Shown: piece by piece, positions 22,888 to 32,633 of the stretch | How positions within the stretch are numbered: the stretch's first letter is position 1 | Layout of the letters: each line of letters opens with the position of its first letter | Source: Jhaorihella thermophila | Lineage (GTDB): Bacteria > Pseudomonadota > Alphaproteobacteria > Rhodobacterales > Rhodobacteraceae | Direction of reading: 5' to 3' | Assembly: GCF_900108275.1 (NCBI RefSeq) | Contig: NZ_FNVD01000007.1 | Location: 124,001-188,000, forward strand | Length of the DNA stretch: 64,000 bases | The notes under the pieces: generated by a model | Databases searched by the model: none | What the model was told of the DNA's origin: nothing | What the model saw: the letters and a program-made list of their open reading frames with translations, nothing else | Position numbers and translations under genes: made by a program

Positions 22888-22989
22888 TCACCGGAACACG
22901 ATTTTCAACAATGCGCCAACAGGATAGCGGCAAAACGCAATACGGCAACCCGTGACCGGCAAAACCGGCCCGCACACGGGGGACAAAGG

Positions 22990-23403
22990 CTATTTGTCGC
23001 GCCGTTTGATCCCGTAGAGTTCCAGCCGGTGACCGCGCAGTTCGTATCCCAGTTTGGCGGCGATTCGCTCCTGCAACGCCTCGATCTCGGGATCGACGAA
23101 TTCGATCACCTCGCCGGTGACAAGGTCGATCAGGTGGTCGTGGTGGTCGCGATCGGCATCCTCGTAACGCGCCCGGCCATCGCCGAATTCCAGCCGTTCC
23201 AGAATGCCGGCCTCTTCGAACAGCTTCACCGTGCGATAGACCGTGGCGATGGAGATGCCCGGATCGACCCGGCTGGCGCGGGCATGGAGTTCCTCGACAT
23301 CGGGGTGATCGTCACTTTGTTCCAGCACGGTCGCGATGGTGCGCCGCTGGCCGGTCATGCGCAGGCCGCGGGCCTCGCAGCGGGCGATGATCGTCTTGGA
23401 CAT
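22990..23403 (-). CDS. Fur family regulator, Mur/alphaproteobacterial Fur type
   Basis: A 137-aa Fur-fold repressor with winged helix (RMTGQRRTIATVLEQSDDH, DPGISIATVYRTVKLFEEAGILERL) and regulatory metal site (RDHHDHLIDLVTGEVIEF). The C-x2-C structural zinc cysteines of gamma-proteobacterial Fur are missing from both expected places, as in alphaproteobacterial Fur/Mur proteins that sense manganese. No obvious manganese or iron transporter is adjacent, so the ligand is inferred from family only. Confidence 0.92.
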   Translation of the reverse strand: MSKTIIARCEARGLRMTGQRRTIATVLEQSDDHPDVEELHARASRVDPGISIATVYRTVKLFEEAGILERLEFGDGRARYEDADRDHHDHLIDLVTGEVIEFVDPEIEALQERIAAKLGYELRGHRLELYGIKRRDK

Positions 23404-23858
23404 CAGCTTTCCCCGGATGTGAGTTCTGGCCCGGTTTTATCGCGGCGCGCGGGGCTCTGCCACCGGCTTTTCGTCACGCGTGACGTTCCGCCCCCCGGGC
23501 TCGCCCCGCCCGCCCTTGCCCGCCGTTCCGCGGGCCGGACCTTCCGCACCGTCATCGGAAGTTTTCCCGGCAAGCGGTTGACTTTCCGCGCCGCGACCGT
23601 CATGTGCAGGGTCAGGCACCGTCTTCTGCCGCGTGAGCAGTCGATCGCGGGATCATCCCGCCTGGCCCCGAACGGGGACGCAAACAGGACGGTCGCCCAT
23701 TCCATCCCGACATCACGCGTGGGACGACGGCGCAAGCCGGCCCGCATCTGGCATTCGGCCAGCGGACCCGAGGCGATGCGTCCCCCGAAGACGCCGCGCG
23801 GATGCGGCGCGCACCGGCCTGTCATCGGGACACCCGGACAGGTTCGAAAGGACAGAAA
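23404..23858. other. 455-bp intergenic region between mur/fur and the DEAD-box helicase
   Basis: I see no convincing gene. Short open frames here have no Shine-Dalgarno sequence or recognisable motif. It contains promoters for two divergent genes and may include a long 5' leader of the helicase mRNA, which is common for cold-responsive DEAD-box genes. No riboswitch was recognised. Confidence 0.5.
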
Positions 23859-25106
23859 TTGAACGACTTCCAATCCATGGGCCTGCCGGCCCGACTGCTC
23901 GAGCGGCTTCACGCCATGGGCTTCGACGCCCCGACCCCGATTCAGGCCCGGGCGATTCCGCACGGGATTGCGGGGCGCGACGTGCTGGGGCTGGCGCAGA
24001 CCGGCACCGGAAAGACCGCCGCCTTCGGCCTGCCGCTGGTGGCGCAGATGATGGATCACGGCCGCAAACCCGCCCCCCGCACGGTGCATGGCCTCGTGCT
24101 GGCGCCGACACGGGAACTGGCCGGACAGATCGCCGGCACCCTGCGCGATCTGACGGACGGCTCGCGCCTGAAGATCGCCGTGGTCGTCGGCGGCCAGTCG
24201 ATCGGCGCCCAGATCCGACGGCTGGAGCGCGGCATCGACATCCTGGTGGCGACGCCGGGGCGGCTGATCGACCTGCTCGACCGCGGCGCGCTGACGCTGG
24301 ATGCGGCGCGGTTTCTGGTGCTGGACGAGGCCGACCAGATGCTGGACATGGGCTTCATCCACGCGCTGCGCCGGATCGTGCCGCTGTTGCCGGCGGAACG
24401 CCAGACCATGCTGTTTTCGGCGACGATGGCCAAACAGATGAACGAGATCGCGCAAAGCTATCTGACCGATCCGGTGCGCATCGAGGTCACGCCCCCGGGC
24501 CGCGCCGCCGACCGCATCGCCCAGTCGGTGCATTTCGTCGAAAAATCGGCCAAGACGGGGAAGCTGATCGAGCTTCTGGACGAACACCGCGACGATCGCG
24601 CGCTGGTCTTCGGACGGACCAAGCACGGCTCGGAAAAGCTGATGAAGGTGCTGGACAAGGCCGGGTTCGCCACCGCCTCGATCCACGGCAACAAGAGCCA
24701 AGGCCAGCGCGACCGGGCGATCGCCGCCTTCAAGTCGGGCAAGGTCAAGGTGCTGGTCGCCACCGACGTGGCCGCGCGGGGGCTGGACATTCCGGACGTG
24801 AAACACGTCTACAACTACGACCTGCCCAATGTGCCGGACTCTTACGTCCACCGGATCGGCCGCACCGCGCGGGCCGGCAAGGACGGAGCGGCGGTGGCCT
24901 TCTGTTCGCCCGACGAGATGGGCGAGCTGAAGGCGATCCAGAAGGTGCTGGGCATGGCGATCCCGGTGGCATCGGGCGAACCGTTTGCGCCGCTGGACGA
25001 AGCCGAGACGCCAAAGCGCCGTGGCCGGAACCGGCCGGCGCGCAAGGGCGCGGCCCCGTCGGACGGCCAGCGCCGTCGGCGGCGCGCGCGGCGCAAGGCC
25101 GCCTGA
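23859..25106 (+). CDS. DEAD-box RNA helicase, RhlE-like
   Basis: A 415-aa ATP-dependent RNA helicase. Motifs in order: Q-motif (F..MGFDAPTPIQARAIP), I AQTGTGKT, Ia PTREL, Ib TPGR, II DEAD, III SAT, then the second RecA domain with ATDVAARGLD and VI HRIGRTAR. The last 40 residues are a basic Arg-rich tail. I chose the TTG at 23859 (AAGGACA upstream) because it begins the conserved N-terminus; ATG at 23877 is the alternative. It probably acts in ribosome assembly or mRNA decay. Confidence 0.94.
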   Translation: MNDFQSMGLPARLLERLHAMGFDAPTPIQARAIPHGIAGRDVLGLAQTGTGKTAAFGLPLVAQMMDHGRKPAPRTVHGLVLAPTRELAGQIAGTLRDLTDGSRLKIAVVVGGQSIGAQIRRLERGIDILVATPGRLIDLLDRGALTLDAARFLVLDEADQMLDMGFIHALRRIVPLLPAERQTMLFSATMAKQMNEIAQSYLTDPVRIEVTPPGRAADRIAQSVHFVEKSAKTGKLIELLDEHRDDRALVFGRTKHGSEKLMKVLDKAGFATASIHGNKSQGQRDRAIAAFKSGKVKVLVATDVAARGLDIPDVKHVYNYDLPNVPDSYVHRIGRTARAGKDGAAVAFCSPDEMGELKAIQKVLGMAIPVASGEPFAPLDEAETPKRRGRNRPARKGAAPSDGQRRRRRARRKAA

Positions 25107-25119
25107 GCGGCGCTCAGGC
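25101..25119. terminator. Symmetric hairpin containing both convergent stop codons
   Basis: GCCTGAGC-GGC-GCTCAGGC is a perfect 8-bp inverted repeat with a 3-nt loop. The helicase stop TGA (25104-25106) and the nuclease stop (TCA, 25114-25116) lie in opposite arms. It may work as a compact bidirectional terminator; no T-tracts flank it. Confidence 0.5.
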
Positions 25120-25821
25120 CGGGGCCGGCAGGATGTCGGCCCAGATCGGCAGGTGGTCCGAGGCGATATGCGCCGGCCGCGCGTCATGCACGCCAAAGGC
25201 CCGGACCGCCAGCCCTTCGCTGTGCGCGATCCGGTCCAGCGCCCCCACCGGCCGGGGCGAGGGATAGCTGGGCCGGGGCGGCAGAAACCGCATCTTCGGC
25301 GCCAGCCGGTCCAGCGGGGCGTTGTTGGACCATTCGTTGAAGTCGCCGGCCCAGACCATCGGCAGGGGCCGCAGCCGTTTCAATTCCTGCCACAGATGGG
25401 TGACCTGCGCCTGCCGCGACTGCGGCAGCAGGCCCAGATGCACGCCCACGACCCGCACCAGGCCGATCGGCGTGTCGAACTCGACCCGGACCGCGCCGCG
25501 CGGCTCGAACCCCGGCAGGGAAATGTGCCCCTTGCCGATCTCGGCCAGGTCGTCGCCGCGCCAGATTACCGCGTTGCCGTGCCAGCCCAGCGACCCCGCT
25601 CCGCCCAGATCGACCACATTCCAGCCGGCTTCTTCCAGCACGAAATGCGGCAGCGCCGCGGGACGCGGCGGCAGGCGCTTGTCGGCCTCTTGCAGCACGA
25701 CGATATCGGCCCTGATCCCCTCCAGCACCTGCAGGATGCGCCGGGGCTGTCGGCGCAGGTCGAGGCCGACGCATTTCTGGATGTTGTAGCTGGCAATGCG
25801 CAGACGGGGAAAGGGACTCAT
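25114..25821 (-). CDS. Endonuclease/exonuclease/phosphatase family protein
   Basis: A 235-aa EEP-fold protein starting at MSPFPRLRIASYN. Fold motifs are in order: SYNIQKCVG, VVLQEADKRL (metal-binding Glu), VVGVHLGLLP, WAGDFNEW and ASDHLPIWAD (catalytic His). There is no signal peptide. The substrate could be nucleic acid, a phospholipid or an inositol phosphate; the motifs do not distinguish. It is convergent with the helicase gene, separated by 7 bp. Confidence 0.9.
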   Translation of the reverse strand: MSPFPRLRIASYNIQKCVGLDLRRQPRRILQVLEGIRADIVVLQEADKRLPPRPAALPHFVLEEAGWNVVDLGGAGSLGWHGNAVIWRGDDLAEIGKGHISLPGFEPRGAVRVEFDTPIGLVRVVGVHLGLLPQSRQAQVTHLWQELKRLRPLPMVWAGDFNEWSNNAPLDRLAPKMRFLPPRPSYPSPRPVGALDRIAHSEGLAVRAFGVHDARPAHIASDHLPIWADILPAPA

Positions 25822-25936
25822 CGGTGCGAAACGCCTGAATTCTGTCCCCTTCTTTGTGGGGATCGCGGCTGGGAATGACAAGGGCAGGACCGGCGCGGCG
25901 CCCGGTGCAGAGCGCCGTTGCCCAAAATTCAGGCAG

Positions 25937-27355
25937 TCATGTGCCGCAGAAGGTGGCCTGCACCACCTCGTCCGGCGCGGGCGGGCGTTGCAGGTCGGCG
26001 TGATCGGGCTGATCCTCGAAGGGCCGCGCGAGCACTTCGTTCAGCCGGTGAAAGGGACCGTAATCGCCCGCCACCGCCGCCTCGATCATCTGCTCGATCC
26101 GGTGATTGCGCGGGATGAAGGCAGGGTTGGCCGCCTTGATCCCGGCGTGCGGATCAGGCTCTCCGGCCAGGCGCCCCCGCCAGCGGGCTTCCCATTCGTC
26201 GAAAGCCCTCGGATCGGTGAACCAGTCCCGCGCAGCCGGCGTGCCCAGCGCGCGGAACGTGTTGGTGAAATCCGCCCCCTGCGCCGCCATCCGCTCCAGC
26301 AGGTCCGCGATCAGGTCCGCATCGCCGTCGCGCGCCGTGGTCAGCCCGATCTTGCGGCGGAACAGGGCGAGCCATTCCTCCTCGATCCGCGCGGGCGTGG
26401 CGTGGACGATCTCCGTGGCCTCTTCGGCGGCCGCCTCGCGGTTGTCCATCTGCTGGATCAGCGCGGTGGCGAACTGCGCCATGTTCCAGACCACGATCCC
26501 CGGCTGGTTGCCATAGGCATAGCGCCCGCCGTGGTCGATGGAACTGAAGACCCGGCCCGGGTGATAGTCGTCCATGAAGGCGCAGGGGCCATAGTCGATG
26601 GTCTCGCCCGAGATCGCGCAATTGTCGGTGTTCATCACCCCGTGGATGAAACCCACCCCCATCCACAGCGCGACCAGCCGCGCCTGCGCGTCGCACACCG
26701 CGCGCAACAGGCCCATCGGTCCCTCCGCATCCGGGTAGTGCCGGGCGATGGCATAGTCGGTCAGCCGCTTCAGGTTGTCGATGTCACCGCGCGCGGCAAA
26801 GACCTGGAACGTCCCGACCCGCAGGTGGCTGGCCGCGACCCGCGTCAGCACCGCGCCCGGCAGGGGGCGCTCGCGGATCACCTCCTCGCCCGTCTCCACC
26901 GCTGCCAGCGCCCGCGTGGTGGGGATGCCCAGCACCGCCATCGCCTCGGAGACGACATATTCGCGCAGCACAGGCCCCAGCCAGGCCCGCCCGTCGCCGC
27001 CCCGCGACCAGGGCGTGCGGCCCGAACCCTTGAGCTGGATGTCGCGGCGCAGCCCGTCCGTGCCCACGACTTCGCCCAGCAGGATCGCGCGACCGTCGCC
27101 CAGCTGGGGGTTGTAGCGGCCGAACTGGTGCCCGGAATAGAGCTGGGCCAGCGGCTCGGCGCCCTCGGGCAGGGCATTGCCCGCAAAGATCTGCGCCATC
27201 TCGGTCAGATCGCCGGGCGAGACGCGCAGGATCCGCGCGAGGTCATCGTTGAAGGCGATCAGGCGCGGCGCGCGCACCGGCTGCGGCGCCTGCCGGGCAT
27301 AGAAGGCTTCGGGCAGGCGGGCATAGGTGTTGTCAAAGGGGATGCGGATCGTCAT
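25937..27355 (-). CDS. selO: Protein adenylyltransferase SelO
   Basis: SelO/YdiU is a pseudokinase that transfers AMP to serine, threonine or tyrosine of target proteins and is linked to redox stress responses. The 472-aa protein has the family segments [53 protein letters not shown]-type catalytic loop (here MNTDNCAIS) and [12 protein letters not shown]. The C-terminus lacks a selenocysteine codon, as is usual in bacteria; it ends in a plain TGA after FCGT. It is monocistronic. Confidence 0.95.
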   Translation of the reverse strand: MTIRIPFDNTYARLPEAFYARQAPQPVRAPRLIAFNDDLARILRVSPGDLTEMAQIFAGNALPEGAEPLAQLYSGHQFGRYNPQLGDGRAILLGEVVGTDGLRRDIQLKGSGRTPWSRGGDGRAWLGPVLREYVVSEAMAVLGIPTTRALAAVETGEEVIRERPLPGAVLTRVAASHLRVGTFQVFAARGDIDNLKRLTDYAIARHYPDAEGPMGLLRAVCDAQARLVALWMGVGFIHGVMNTDNCAISGETIDYGPCAFMDDYHPGRVFSSIDHGGRYAYGNQPGIVVWNMAQFATALIQQMDNREAAAEEATEIVHATPARIEEEWLALFRRKIGLTTARDGDADLIADLLERMAAQGADFTNTFRALGTPAARDWFTDPRAFDEWEARWRGRLAGEPDPHAGIKAANPAFIPRNHRIEQMIEAAVAGDYGPFHRLNEVLARPFEDQPDHADLQRPPAPDEVVQATFCGT

Positions 27356-27491
27356 GCCCGAAAGATATGCGCCAGATGCAGAAATTCCACAAGCGCCCGC
27401 GCTGCCGGGCGGGGACGTGCCCCCGGATCGCTTGTGATCGGGGGCCGGGCCGCTTAAGTCTGGCGCAACCGCAATTTCGAGAGGTCACCCG

Positions 27492-29312
27492 ATGCTCCAA
27501 CTCCGCTTTCCCGTCCGCGATGCCGCTACCGAAGCCGGGGCCAGAGAACTTGGCGATCTGCCGGTCTGGAAACTCGACGATCTCTACAAGGGCGAGGACG
27601 ACCCGAAGCTGGCCGAGGATCTGGACTGGCTGGAGAAGGCCTGCGCCGATTTCGCCGCCGATTACGAAGGCAAGCTGGCTGATCTGGACGCCCAAGGCCT
27701 GCTGCGCTGCATCCACCGACAGGAGGACATCAACCGGGTCGCGGGGCGGATCATGTCCTTTGCGGGGCTGCGCTATTACCAGCTGACCACGGATGCGGGC
27801 CGAGCCAAGTTCCTGTCCGACTGCCAGGAAAAGATCACGAATTTCACGACGCCGCTGGTGTTCTTCGATCTGGAGCTGAACCGGATCGACGGCGCGGTGC
27901 TGAAGGCGCATATGCAGACCAGCCCCGAACTGGCCCGCTATCGCGCCATGTTCGACCGGATCCGCGCGATGAAGCCCTATCAGCTGAGCGACGAACTGGA
28001 GCGGTTCCTGCACGATCTGGGCGCGGTGGGGGACGCCTGGCAGAAGCTGTTCGACGAAACCATCGCGGGGCTGGTGTTCAACGTGGATGGCGAAGAGCTG
28101 AACATCGAAGGCACGCTGAACCTGCTGACCGAGCAGGACCGCGCCAGGCGCGAGGCGGCGGCGCGGGAACTGGCGCGGGTGCTGGGCGAGAACGTCAAGA
28201 TCTTTGCCCGCGTCCACAACACTCAGACCAAGGAAAAGGAAATCATCGACCGCTGGCGCAAGATGCCCAGCCCGCAGATGTCGCGCCATCTGGCCAATGA
28301 CGTGGAGCCCGAGGTGGTCGAGGCGCTGCGTAGCGCGGTGGTCGCCGCCTACCCCCGCCTGAGCCACCGATATTACGAGTTGAAGCGCAAGTGGCTGGGG
28401 CTCGACCGGATGCAGATCTGGGACCGCAACGCGCCGCTGCCGATGGAGGACACCCGCACCGTGCCTTGGGAAGAGGCGCGGGAGACGGTGCTGGAGGCCT
28501 ATGCCGCCTTCGACCCGCGAATGGCCGAGATCGCGCGGCCCTTCTTTGAAAGGGGCTGGATCGACGCGGGTGTGAAGCCGGGCAAGGCGCCGGGGGCCTT
28601 TGCCCACCCGACGGTGACGGATGCGCACCCTTACGTGATGCTGAACTATCTGGGCAAGCCGCGCGACGTGATGACGCTGGCGCACGAGCTGGGGCACGGG
28701 GTGCATCAGGTTCTGGCGGCGGAACAGGGCGAACTGCTGTCGTCAACCCCGCTGACGCTGGCCGAAACCGCGTCCGTTTTCGGCGAGATGCTGACATTCC
28801 GCGCGATGCTGGAGAAGGCCGGCGACCGGACCCAGCGCAAGGTTCTGCTGGCCGGCAAGGTCGAGGACATGATCAACACAGTGGTCCGTCAGATCGCGTT
28901 CTACGACTTCGAATGCAAGCTGCACGAGGCGCGGCGGGCGGGCGAGCTCACGCCCGAGGACATCGGCGCGTTGTGGATGAGCGTGCAGGCCGAGAGCCTT
29001 GGCCCCGCCTTCGACTTCATGGAAGGGTACGAGACTTTCTGGGCCTATATCCCGCATTTCGTCCACTCGCCCTTCTACGTCTATGCCTATGCCTTTGGCG
29101 ACGGGCTGGTGAACGCGCTCTATTCGGTCTATGCCGAGGGCGATCCAGGCTTTCAGGACAAGTATTTCGAGATGCTGAAGGCGGGCGGATCCAAACACCA
29201 CGGGGAGCTGCTGGCACCGTTCGGACTGGATGCGTCGGACCCGGCCTTCTGGGACAAGGGGCTGAGCATGATCGCGGGGTTCATCGACGAGCTCGAAGCG
29301 ATGGAAGGCTGA
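27492..29312 (+). CDS. pepF: M3 family oligoendopeptidase
   Basis: A 606-aa zinc metallopeptidase of the PepF/M3 family acting on cytosolic oligopeptides. The zinc site HELGH starts at His398, followed by the distal glutamate region about 25 residues later (TLAETASVFGEML). The N-terminal M3_N domain covers about residues 115-180. The length fits PepF. The next small membrane protein gene follows after 7 bp and is probably co-transcribed. Confidence 0.95.
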   Translation: MLQLRFPVRDAATEAGARELGDLPVWKLDDLYKGEDDPKLAEDLDWLEKACADFAADYEGKLADLDAQGLLRCIHRQEDINRVAGRIMSFAGLRYYQLTTDAGRAKFLSDCQEKITNFTTPLVFFDLELNRIDGAVLKAHMQTSPELARYRAMFDRIRAMKPYQLSDELERFLHDLGAVGDAWQKLFDETIAGLVFNVDGEELNIEGTLNLLTEQDRARREAAARELARVLGENVKIFARVHNTQTKEKEIIDRWRKMPSPQMSRHLANDVEPEVVEALRSAVVAAYPRLSHRYYELKRKWLGLDRMQIWDRNAPLPMEDTRTVPWEEARETVLEAYAAFDPRMAEIARPFFERGWIDAGVKPGKAPGAFAHPTVTDAHPYVMLNYLGKPRDVMTLAHELGHGVHQVLAAEQGELLSSTPLTLAETASVFGEMLTFRAMLEKAGDRTQRKVLLAGKVEDMINTVVRQIAFYDFECKLHEARRAGELTPEDIGALWMSVQAESLGPAFDFMEGYETFWAYIPHFVHSPFYVYAYAFGDGLVNALYSVYAEGDPGFQDKYFEMLKAGGSKHHGELLAPFGLDASDPAFWDKGLSMIAGFIDELEAMEG

Positions 29313-29319
29313 ACGGGCG

Positions 29320-29559
29320 ATGGGCACGCCCTCTGCTTCGATCCGCGAGCGGTTCAAGGGGTTTCTGGAGCGGGTGCGTCGCCGGGTGCCGCCGGGGCTG
29401 CGGCTGGTGCTGGGGCTTTTGCTGATTCTGGGCGGGGTGCTGGGGTTCCTGCCGATTCTGGGTTTCTGGATGATCCCGCTGGGGATTGCCGTGGCGGCGC
29501 TGGATATCGAACTATGGCGCCGCTGGCGCCGGCGGCAGAAAAACGGGCGCAAGAGGTAA
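29320..29559 (+). CDS. Small two-helix membrane protein
   Basis: A 79-aa protein with a basic N-terminus, two hydrophobic segments (LRLVLGLLLILGGVLGFLPI and FWMIPLGIAVAALDIELW) separated by a short turn, and an Arg/Lys-rich tail. Cationic ends on both sides of a helical hairpin suggest both termini are cytosolic. It follows pepF by 7 bp. No function is assigned. Confidence 0.75.
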   Translation: MGTPSASIRERFKGFLERVRRRVPPGLRLVLGLLLILGGVLGFLPILGFWMIPLGIAVAALDIELWRRWRRRQKNGRKR

Positions 29560-29565
29560 CGCCGG

Positions 29566-29653
29566 ATTTCGGATCGCTGGCGCGATCCGACCGATGCGAG
29601 GGGGCGCTGCCCCCTCGCGCTCCCCCGGGGTATTTCCAACCAGAAAGAAGCAG
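29566..29653 (+). repeat. Dispersed twin-hairpin repeat, copy 6
   Basis: A complete copy: GGATCGC/GCGATCC hairpin, GCGAGGGGGC/GCCCCCTCGC hairpin and type A tail (GGGGTATTTCCAACCAGAAAGAAGCAG). It lies in the convergent gap between the small membrane protein and glyS. Confidence 0.88.
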
Positions 29654-29761
29654 GGTGAGCTTTTTCGGCCAAGAGAAGCGAGGCCGCCATGGGGCTCCGC
29701 CCGCTCGCGCCTCGGACTGTCCCCCGGACCTCTCCGCCGGGCTGCGCCCCCGGACCGGCGC

Positions 29762-32008
29762 TCACCCCTCAATACGAGTGAGGTCGGCGACGGCGAGGCA
29801 GGTCTGGCGGATGTCGTGCAAAAGGTTCAGCCGGTTGCGGCGGATCACCGGGTTGTCGGTGTTGACCTGCACGTCTTCGAAAAAGGCGTCGATCGGTCCG
29901 CGCAGGGCGGCCATCGCGGCCATCGCGGCCGGGAAATCCTCGGCCTGCAGCGCACGCGCGATCTTCGCGTTCGCCTCTTCCAGCGCCGCGAACAGCGCCT
30001 TTTCGCTGTCGGTTTCGGCCAGCTTGAGATCGGCGCCGAAGGAGTATTCCACCCCGTCCCTTTCCTCGGCTTGGGTGAGGATGTTGTTGGCCCGCCGAAA
30101 CCCCTGCAGCAGGTTCTCGCCGTCCTCCGTCCCCATCACCTCTTGGAGGGCGCGGGCGCGCTTGACCAGAAGCGCCAGATCGTCATTGCCCGGCATCGAC
30201 AGGCAGGCGTCGATGATGTCGTGCCGGATGCCCTGGTCGCGCAGGAACACCTTGAGCCGGTCGTGGATGAAGGACAGCAGATTGTCCGACAGCCCCGGCA
30301 CCCGGCGCTCGAGCCCGCGCAGGATGGATTCCTCGCTGTCCCCCGAGACCCGCTTGCCGCGGAGCCGCGCCATCACCGTCTCGAAGGCCGCGCCAAAGAA
30401 GCCGTGGCGAGCGATCTCGGCGACGATGTCCACCATCGCCTCGCGCTCTTCCTCTTCGGCCTCGTCGTGCAGGTGCTGCTTGTGCCGCATCAACTGGGCG
30501 TCGATGAACCGGCGCAAGGGCAGGCGCAGGTCGTTTTCCAGCACCAGCCGGATCACGCCCAGCGCGGCGCGGCGCAGGGCGAAGGGATCCTTGGAGCCCG
30601 TGGGCTTTTCGTCGATCGCCCAGAACCCGGTGAGCATGTCGAGCTTGTCGGCCAGCGCCACCGCCACCGATACGGGCGCCGTCGGCACCGCGTCCGAGGG
30701 GCCTTGGGGCGAATAATGTTCCTCGGCCGCCGCGGCCACCGCCGCATCCCGCCCCGCGGCCGCGATGTAGTAGCGGCCCATCGTGCCCTGGAGCTCGGGG
30801 AACTCATAGACCATCTCGGAGCTGAGATCGGCCTTGGCGAGTTCCGCCGCCTCCTGCGCGCGGTCCGCATCGGCGCCCACCGGGCCGGCAAGTTCCGCCG
30901 CCAGCGCCCTGATGCGCCGGATCCGGTCGCCCTGGCTGCCCAGCCGGTTGTGAAAGGTCACCTCGTCCAGCGACCGGACCCATTGCAGGATGTCCGTCTT
31001 CGCCACCCGCAGATCGTTTTCCCAGAAGAACTTGGCATCGGCCAGCCGAGCCGCCAGCACCCGCCGGTTGCCGGCAAGGATCGCCGCGCCGTGGTCGGCG
31101 GTTTCGCGGTTGGCCACCGTGACAAAACGTTCGATGCGGCCCGTCGCGGGGTTCCGGACCGAGAAGAATTTCTGGTGCTCCTTCATCGAGGTCTGCAGAA
31201 CCTCGCCCGGCAGGTCGAGGAATTCCTCGCCGATCTCGCCCATCAGCGGAACCGGCCATTCCACCAGGCCGGCGACCTCGGCCAGCAGGCCCCTGTCCTC
31301 GACCACCTCGAGCCCCGAGGCAAAGGCCAGATGCGTGGCCTCGTTCCAGATCTGGTCGGCGCGCTCTTCGGCCGACAGGATCACGCGGGCCTGGCGCAGT
31401 TTGGCCACGTAGTCCTCGAAGGAAGACACGGTGATCGGCGCCGGCGCCATGAAGCGGTGGCCGCGCGTTTCGTTGCCGGCCCTGATGCCTTCGATTTCCA
31501 TCGGCACCACCTGCGCGCCGGTTTCATCGGTCAGGATGCACAGGATCGAATGCAGCGGGCGCACCCAGCGCAAGCTCCCCGAACCCCAGCGCATCGCCTT
31601 GGGCCAAGGGAAGGAGCGGATCGTCGCCTCGAGCACCTCGGCCACGATTTCGGCCGCCGGGCGGCCGGGTTTCTCGATCTTGGCAAAGAACACCCTGCCC
31701 TTGGTCGTGTCGCGTTCCTCCAGCTGGTCGCGGGTCAGCCCGGCGCCGCGCAGGAAGCCCTCGATCGCCTTTTCGGGCGCGTCTACGCGGGGGCCCTTGC
31801 GTTCCTCGCGCACGGTAGGGGATTGCGCGGGCAGCCCCTCGACCGCCAGCGCCAGCCGGCGCGGGGTGGAAAAGGCCTGCGCGGCGGCATAGGTCAGCCC
31901 GGCCTCGACAAGACCGTCGGTGATCTTTCTTTTCAGATCCTCGGCGGCGCGGGTCTGCATCCGCGCGGGGATTTCCTCGGAAAACAGTTCGATCAGAAGG
32001 TCGGGCAT
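29762..32008 (-). CDS. glyS: Glycine--tRNA ligase beta subunit
   Basis: The beta subunit of the alpha2-beta2 glycyl-tRNA synthetase, carrying tRNA recognition. At 748 aa it is slightly longer than the E. coli form. It starts with PDLLIELFSEEIPARMQ, the family N-terminus; a HD-like region sits in the middle and a DALR anticodon-binding region at the C-terminus (about 620-740). It lies downstream of glyQ with one small gene between. Confidence 0.97.
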   Translation of the reverse strand: MPDLLIELFSEEIPARMQTRAAEDLKRKITDGLVEAGLTYAAAQAFSTPRRLALAVEGLPAQSPTVREERKGPRVDAPEKAIEGFLRGAGLTRDQLEERDTTKGRVFFAKIEKPGRPAAEIVAEVLEATIRSFPWPKAMRWGSGSLRWVRPLHSILCILTDETGAQVVPMEIEGIRAGNETRGHRFMAPAPITVSSFEDYVAKLRQARVILSAEERADQIWNEATHLAFASGLEVVEDRGLLAEVAGLVEWPVPLMGEIGEEFLDLPGEVLQTSMKEHQKFFSVRNPATGRIERFVTVANRETADHGAAILAGNRRVLAARLADAKFFWENDLRVAKTDILQWVRSLDEVTFHNRLGSQGDRIRRIRALAAELAGPVGADADRAQEAAELAKADLSSEMVYEFPELQGTMGRYYIAAAGRDAAVAAAAEEHYSPQGPSDAVPTAPVSVAVALADKLDMLTGFWAIDEKPTGSKDPFALRRAALGVIRLVLENDLRLPLRRFIDAQLMRHKQHLHDEAEEEEREAMVDIVAEIARHGFFGAAFETVMARLRGKRVSGDSEESILRGLERRVPGLSDNLLSFIHDRLKVFLRDQGIRHDIIDACLSMPGNDDLALLVKRARALQEVMGTEDGENLLQGFRRANNILTQAEERDGVEYSFGADLKLAETDSEKALFAALEEANAKIARALQAEDFPAAMAAMAALRGPIDAFFEDVQVNTDNPVIRRNRLNLLHDIRQTCLAVADLTRIEG

Positions 32009-32099
32009 CTCGTGCTCCTAAGCCTTTGCGGGCCGGCGGCGGGCGCCCCGGCGGTGTCGGTTTCGGCAGATCGGCAACCCGCCATCGGGACGGTGCGGT

Positions 32100-32633
32100 T
32101 CATTCGGCGGCCTTTCCCGGCCGCGGCGGGCAGGCCTCGCCCACCGGCGTGCCGTCCCAGGCCTTGCGGCCGCAATCGTTCGGTTCGTTCCAGGCCCAGC
32201 CGCGCCCGTCCTCGGCGATGGCGACCACCCGGTCCACGCCGTAATGGATGTTCTTCTGCCCCAGGTAAAGCCGGACCGATCCGTCCCTGAGCCCCGCGTC
32301 GATGGTCTCTTCCTCGAAACAGTCGAACCAGTCCGGCGCCACGCGCGGCTCTTTCGGCGGCAATTCCACGAAGCGGCCCCCGAGCGCCGCCGGGTCCTCG
32401 GACAGGGTGAAACAGGCGCGGTAGCGGATCGGCGAGCTGTCGGCGTCGATGGCGCGGAAATCGGCATAGGCGACAGGCTCGGGCTGGCCGGTGGCGACCG
32501 ACACCATCTTTACGTCCTGCCCCGGTCGCGGGGTCACGTCGTAATAATATCCATAGACCTGCATGTAATACATCCCGACCCCGAACAGGGCGGACAGGAC
32601 CACCAGTCCGATGGCGATGACCTTGCCGCTCAT
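32100..32633 (-). CDS. Membrane-anchored conserved protein between glyQ and glyS
   Basis: A 177-aa protein with one N-terminal helix ([20 protein letters not shown]) followed by a periplasmic-looking domain. [26 protein letters not shown] and [14 protein letters not shown] stand out, with cysteines about 70 residues apart that could pair. It may belong to a DUF family usual beside glyQS in Rhodobacteraceae (DUF6446 comes to mind, not checked). Its ATG overlaps the glyQ stop by 4 bp, so expression is coupled to the synthetase. No function known. Confidence 0.8.
   Translation of the reverse strand: MSGKVIAIGLVVLSALFGVGMYYMQVYGYYYDVTPRPGQDVKMVSVATGQPEPVAYADFRAIDADSSPIRYRACFTLSEDPAALGGRFVELPPKEPRVAPDWFDCFEEETIDAGLRDGSVRLYLGQKNIHYGVDRVVAIAEDGRGWAWNEPNDCGRKAWDGTPVGEACPPRPGKAAE

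Noticed and set aside
23437-23619. A 60-aa open frame between the Fur gene and the helicase
   Set aside because: It is low in hydrophobic residues, has no Shine-Dalgarno and no recognisable motif; it looks like a chance frame in GC-rich DNA.
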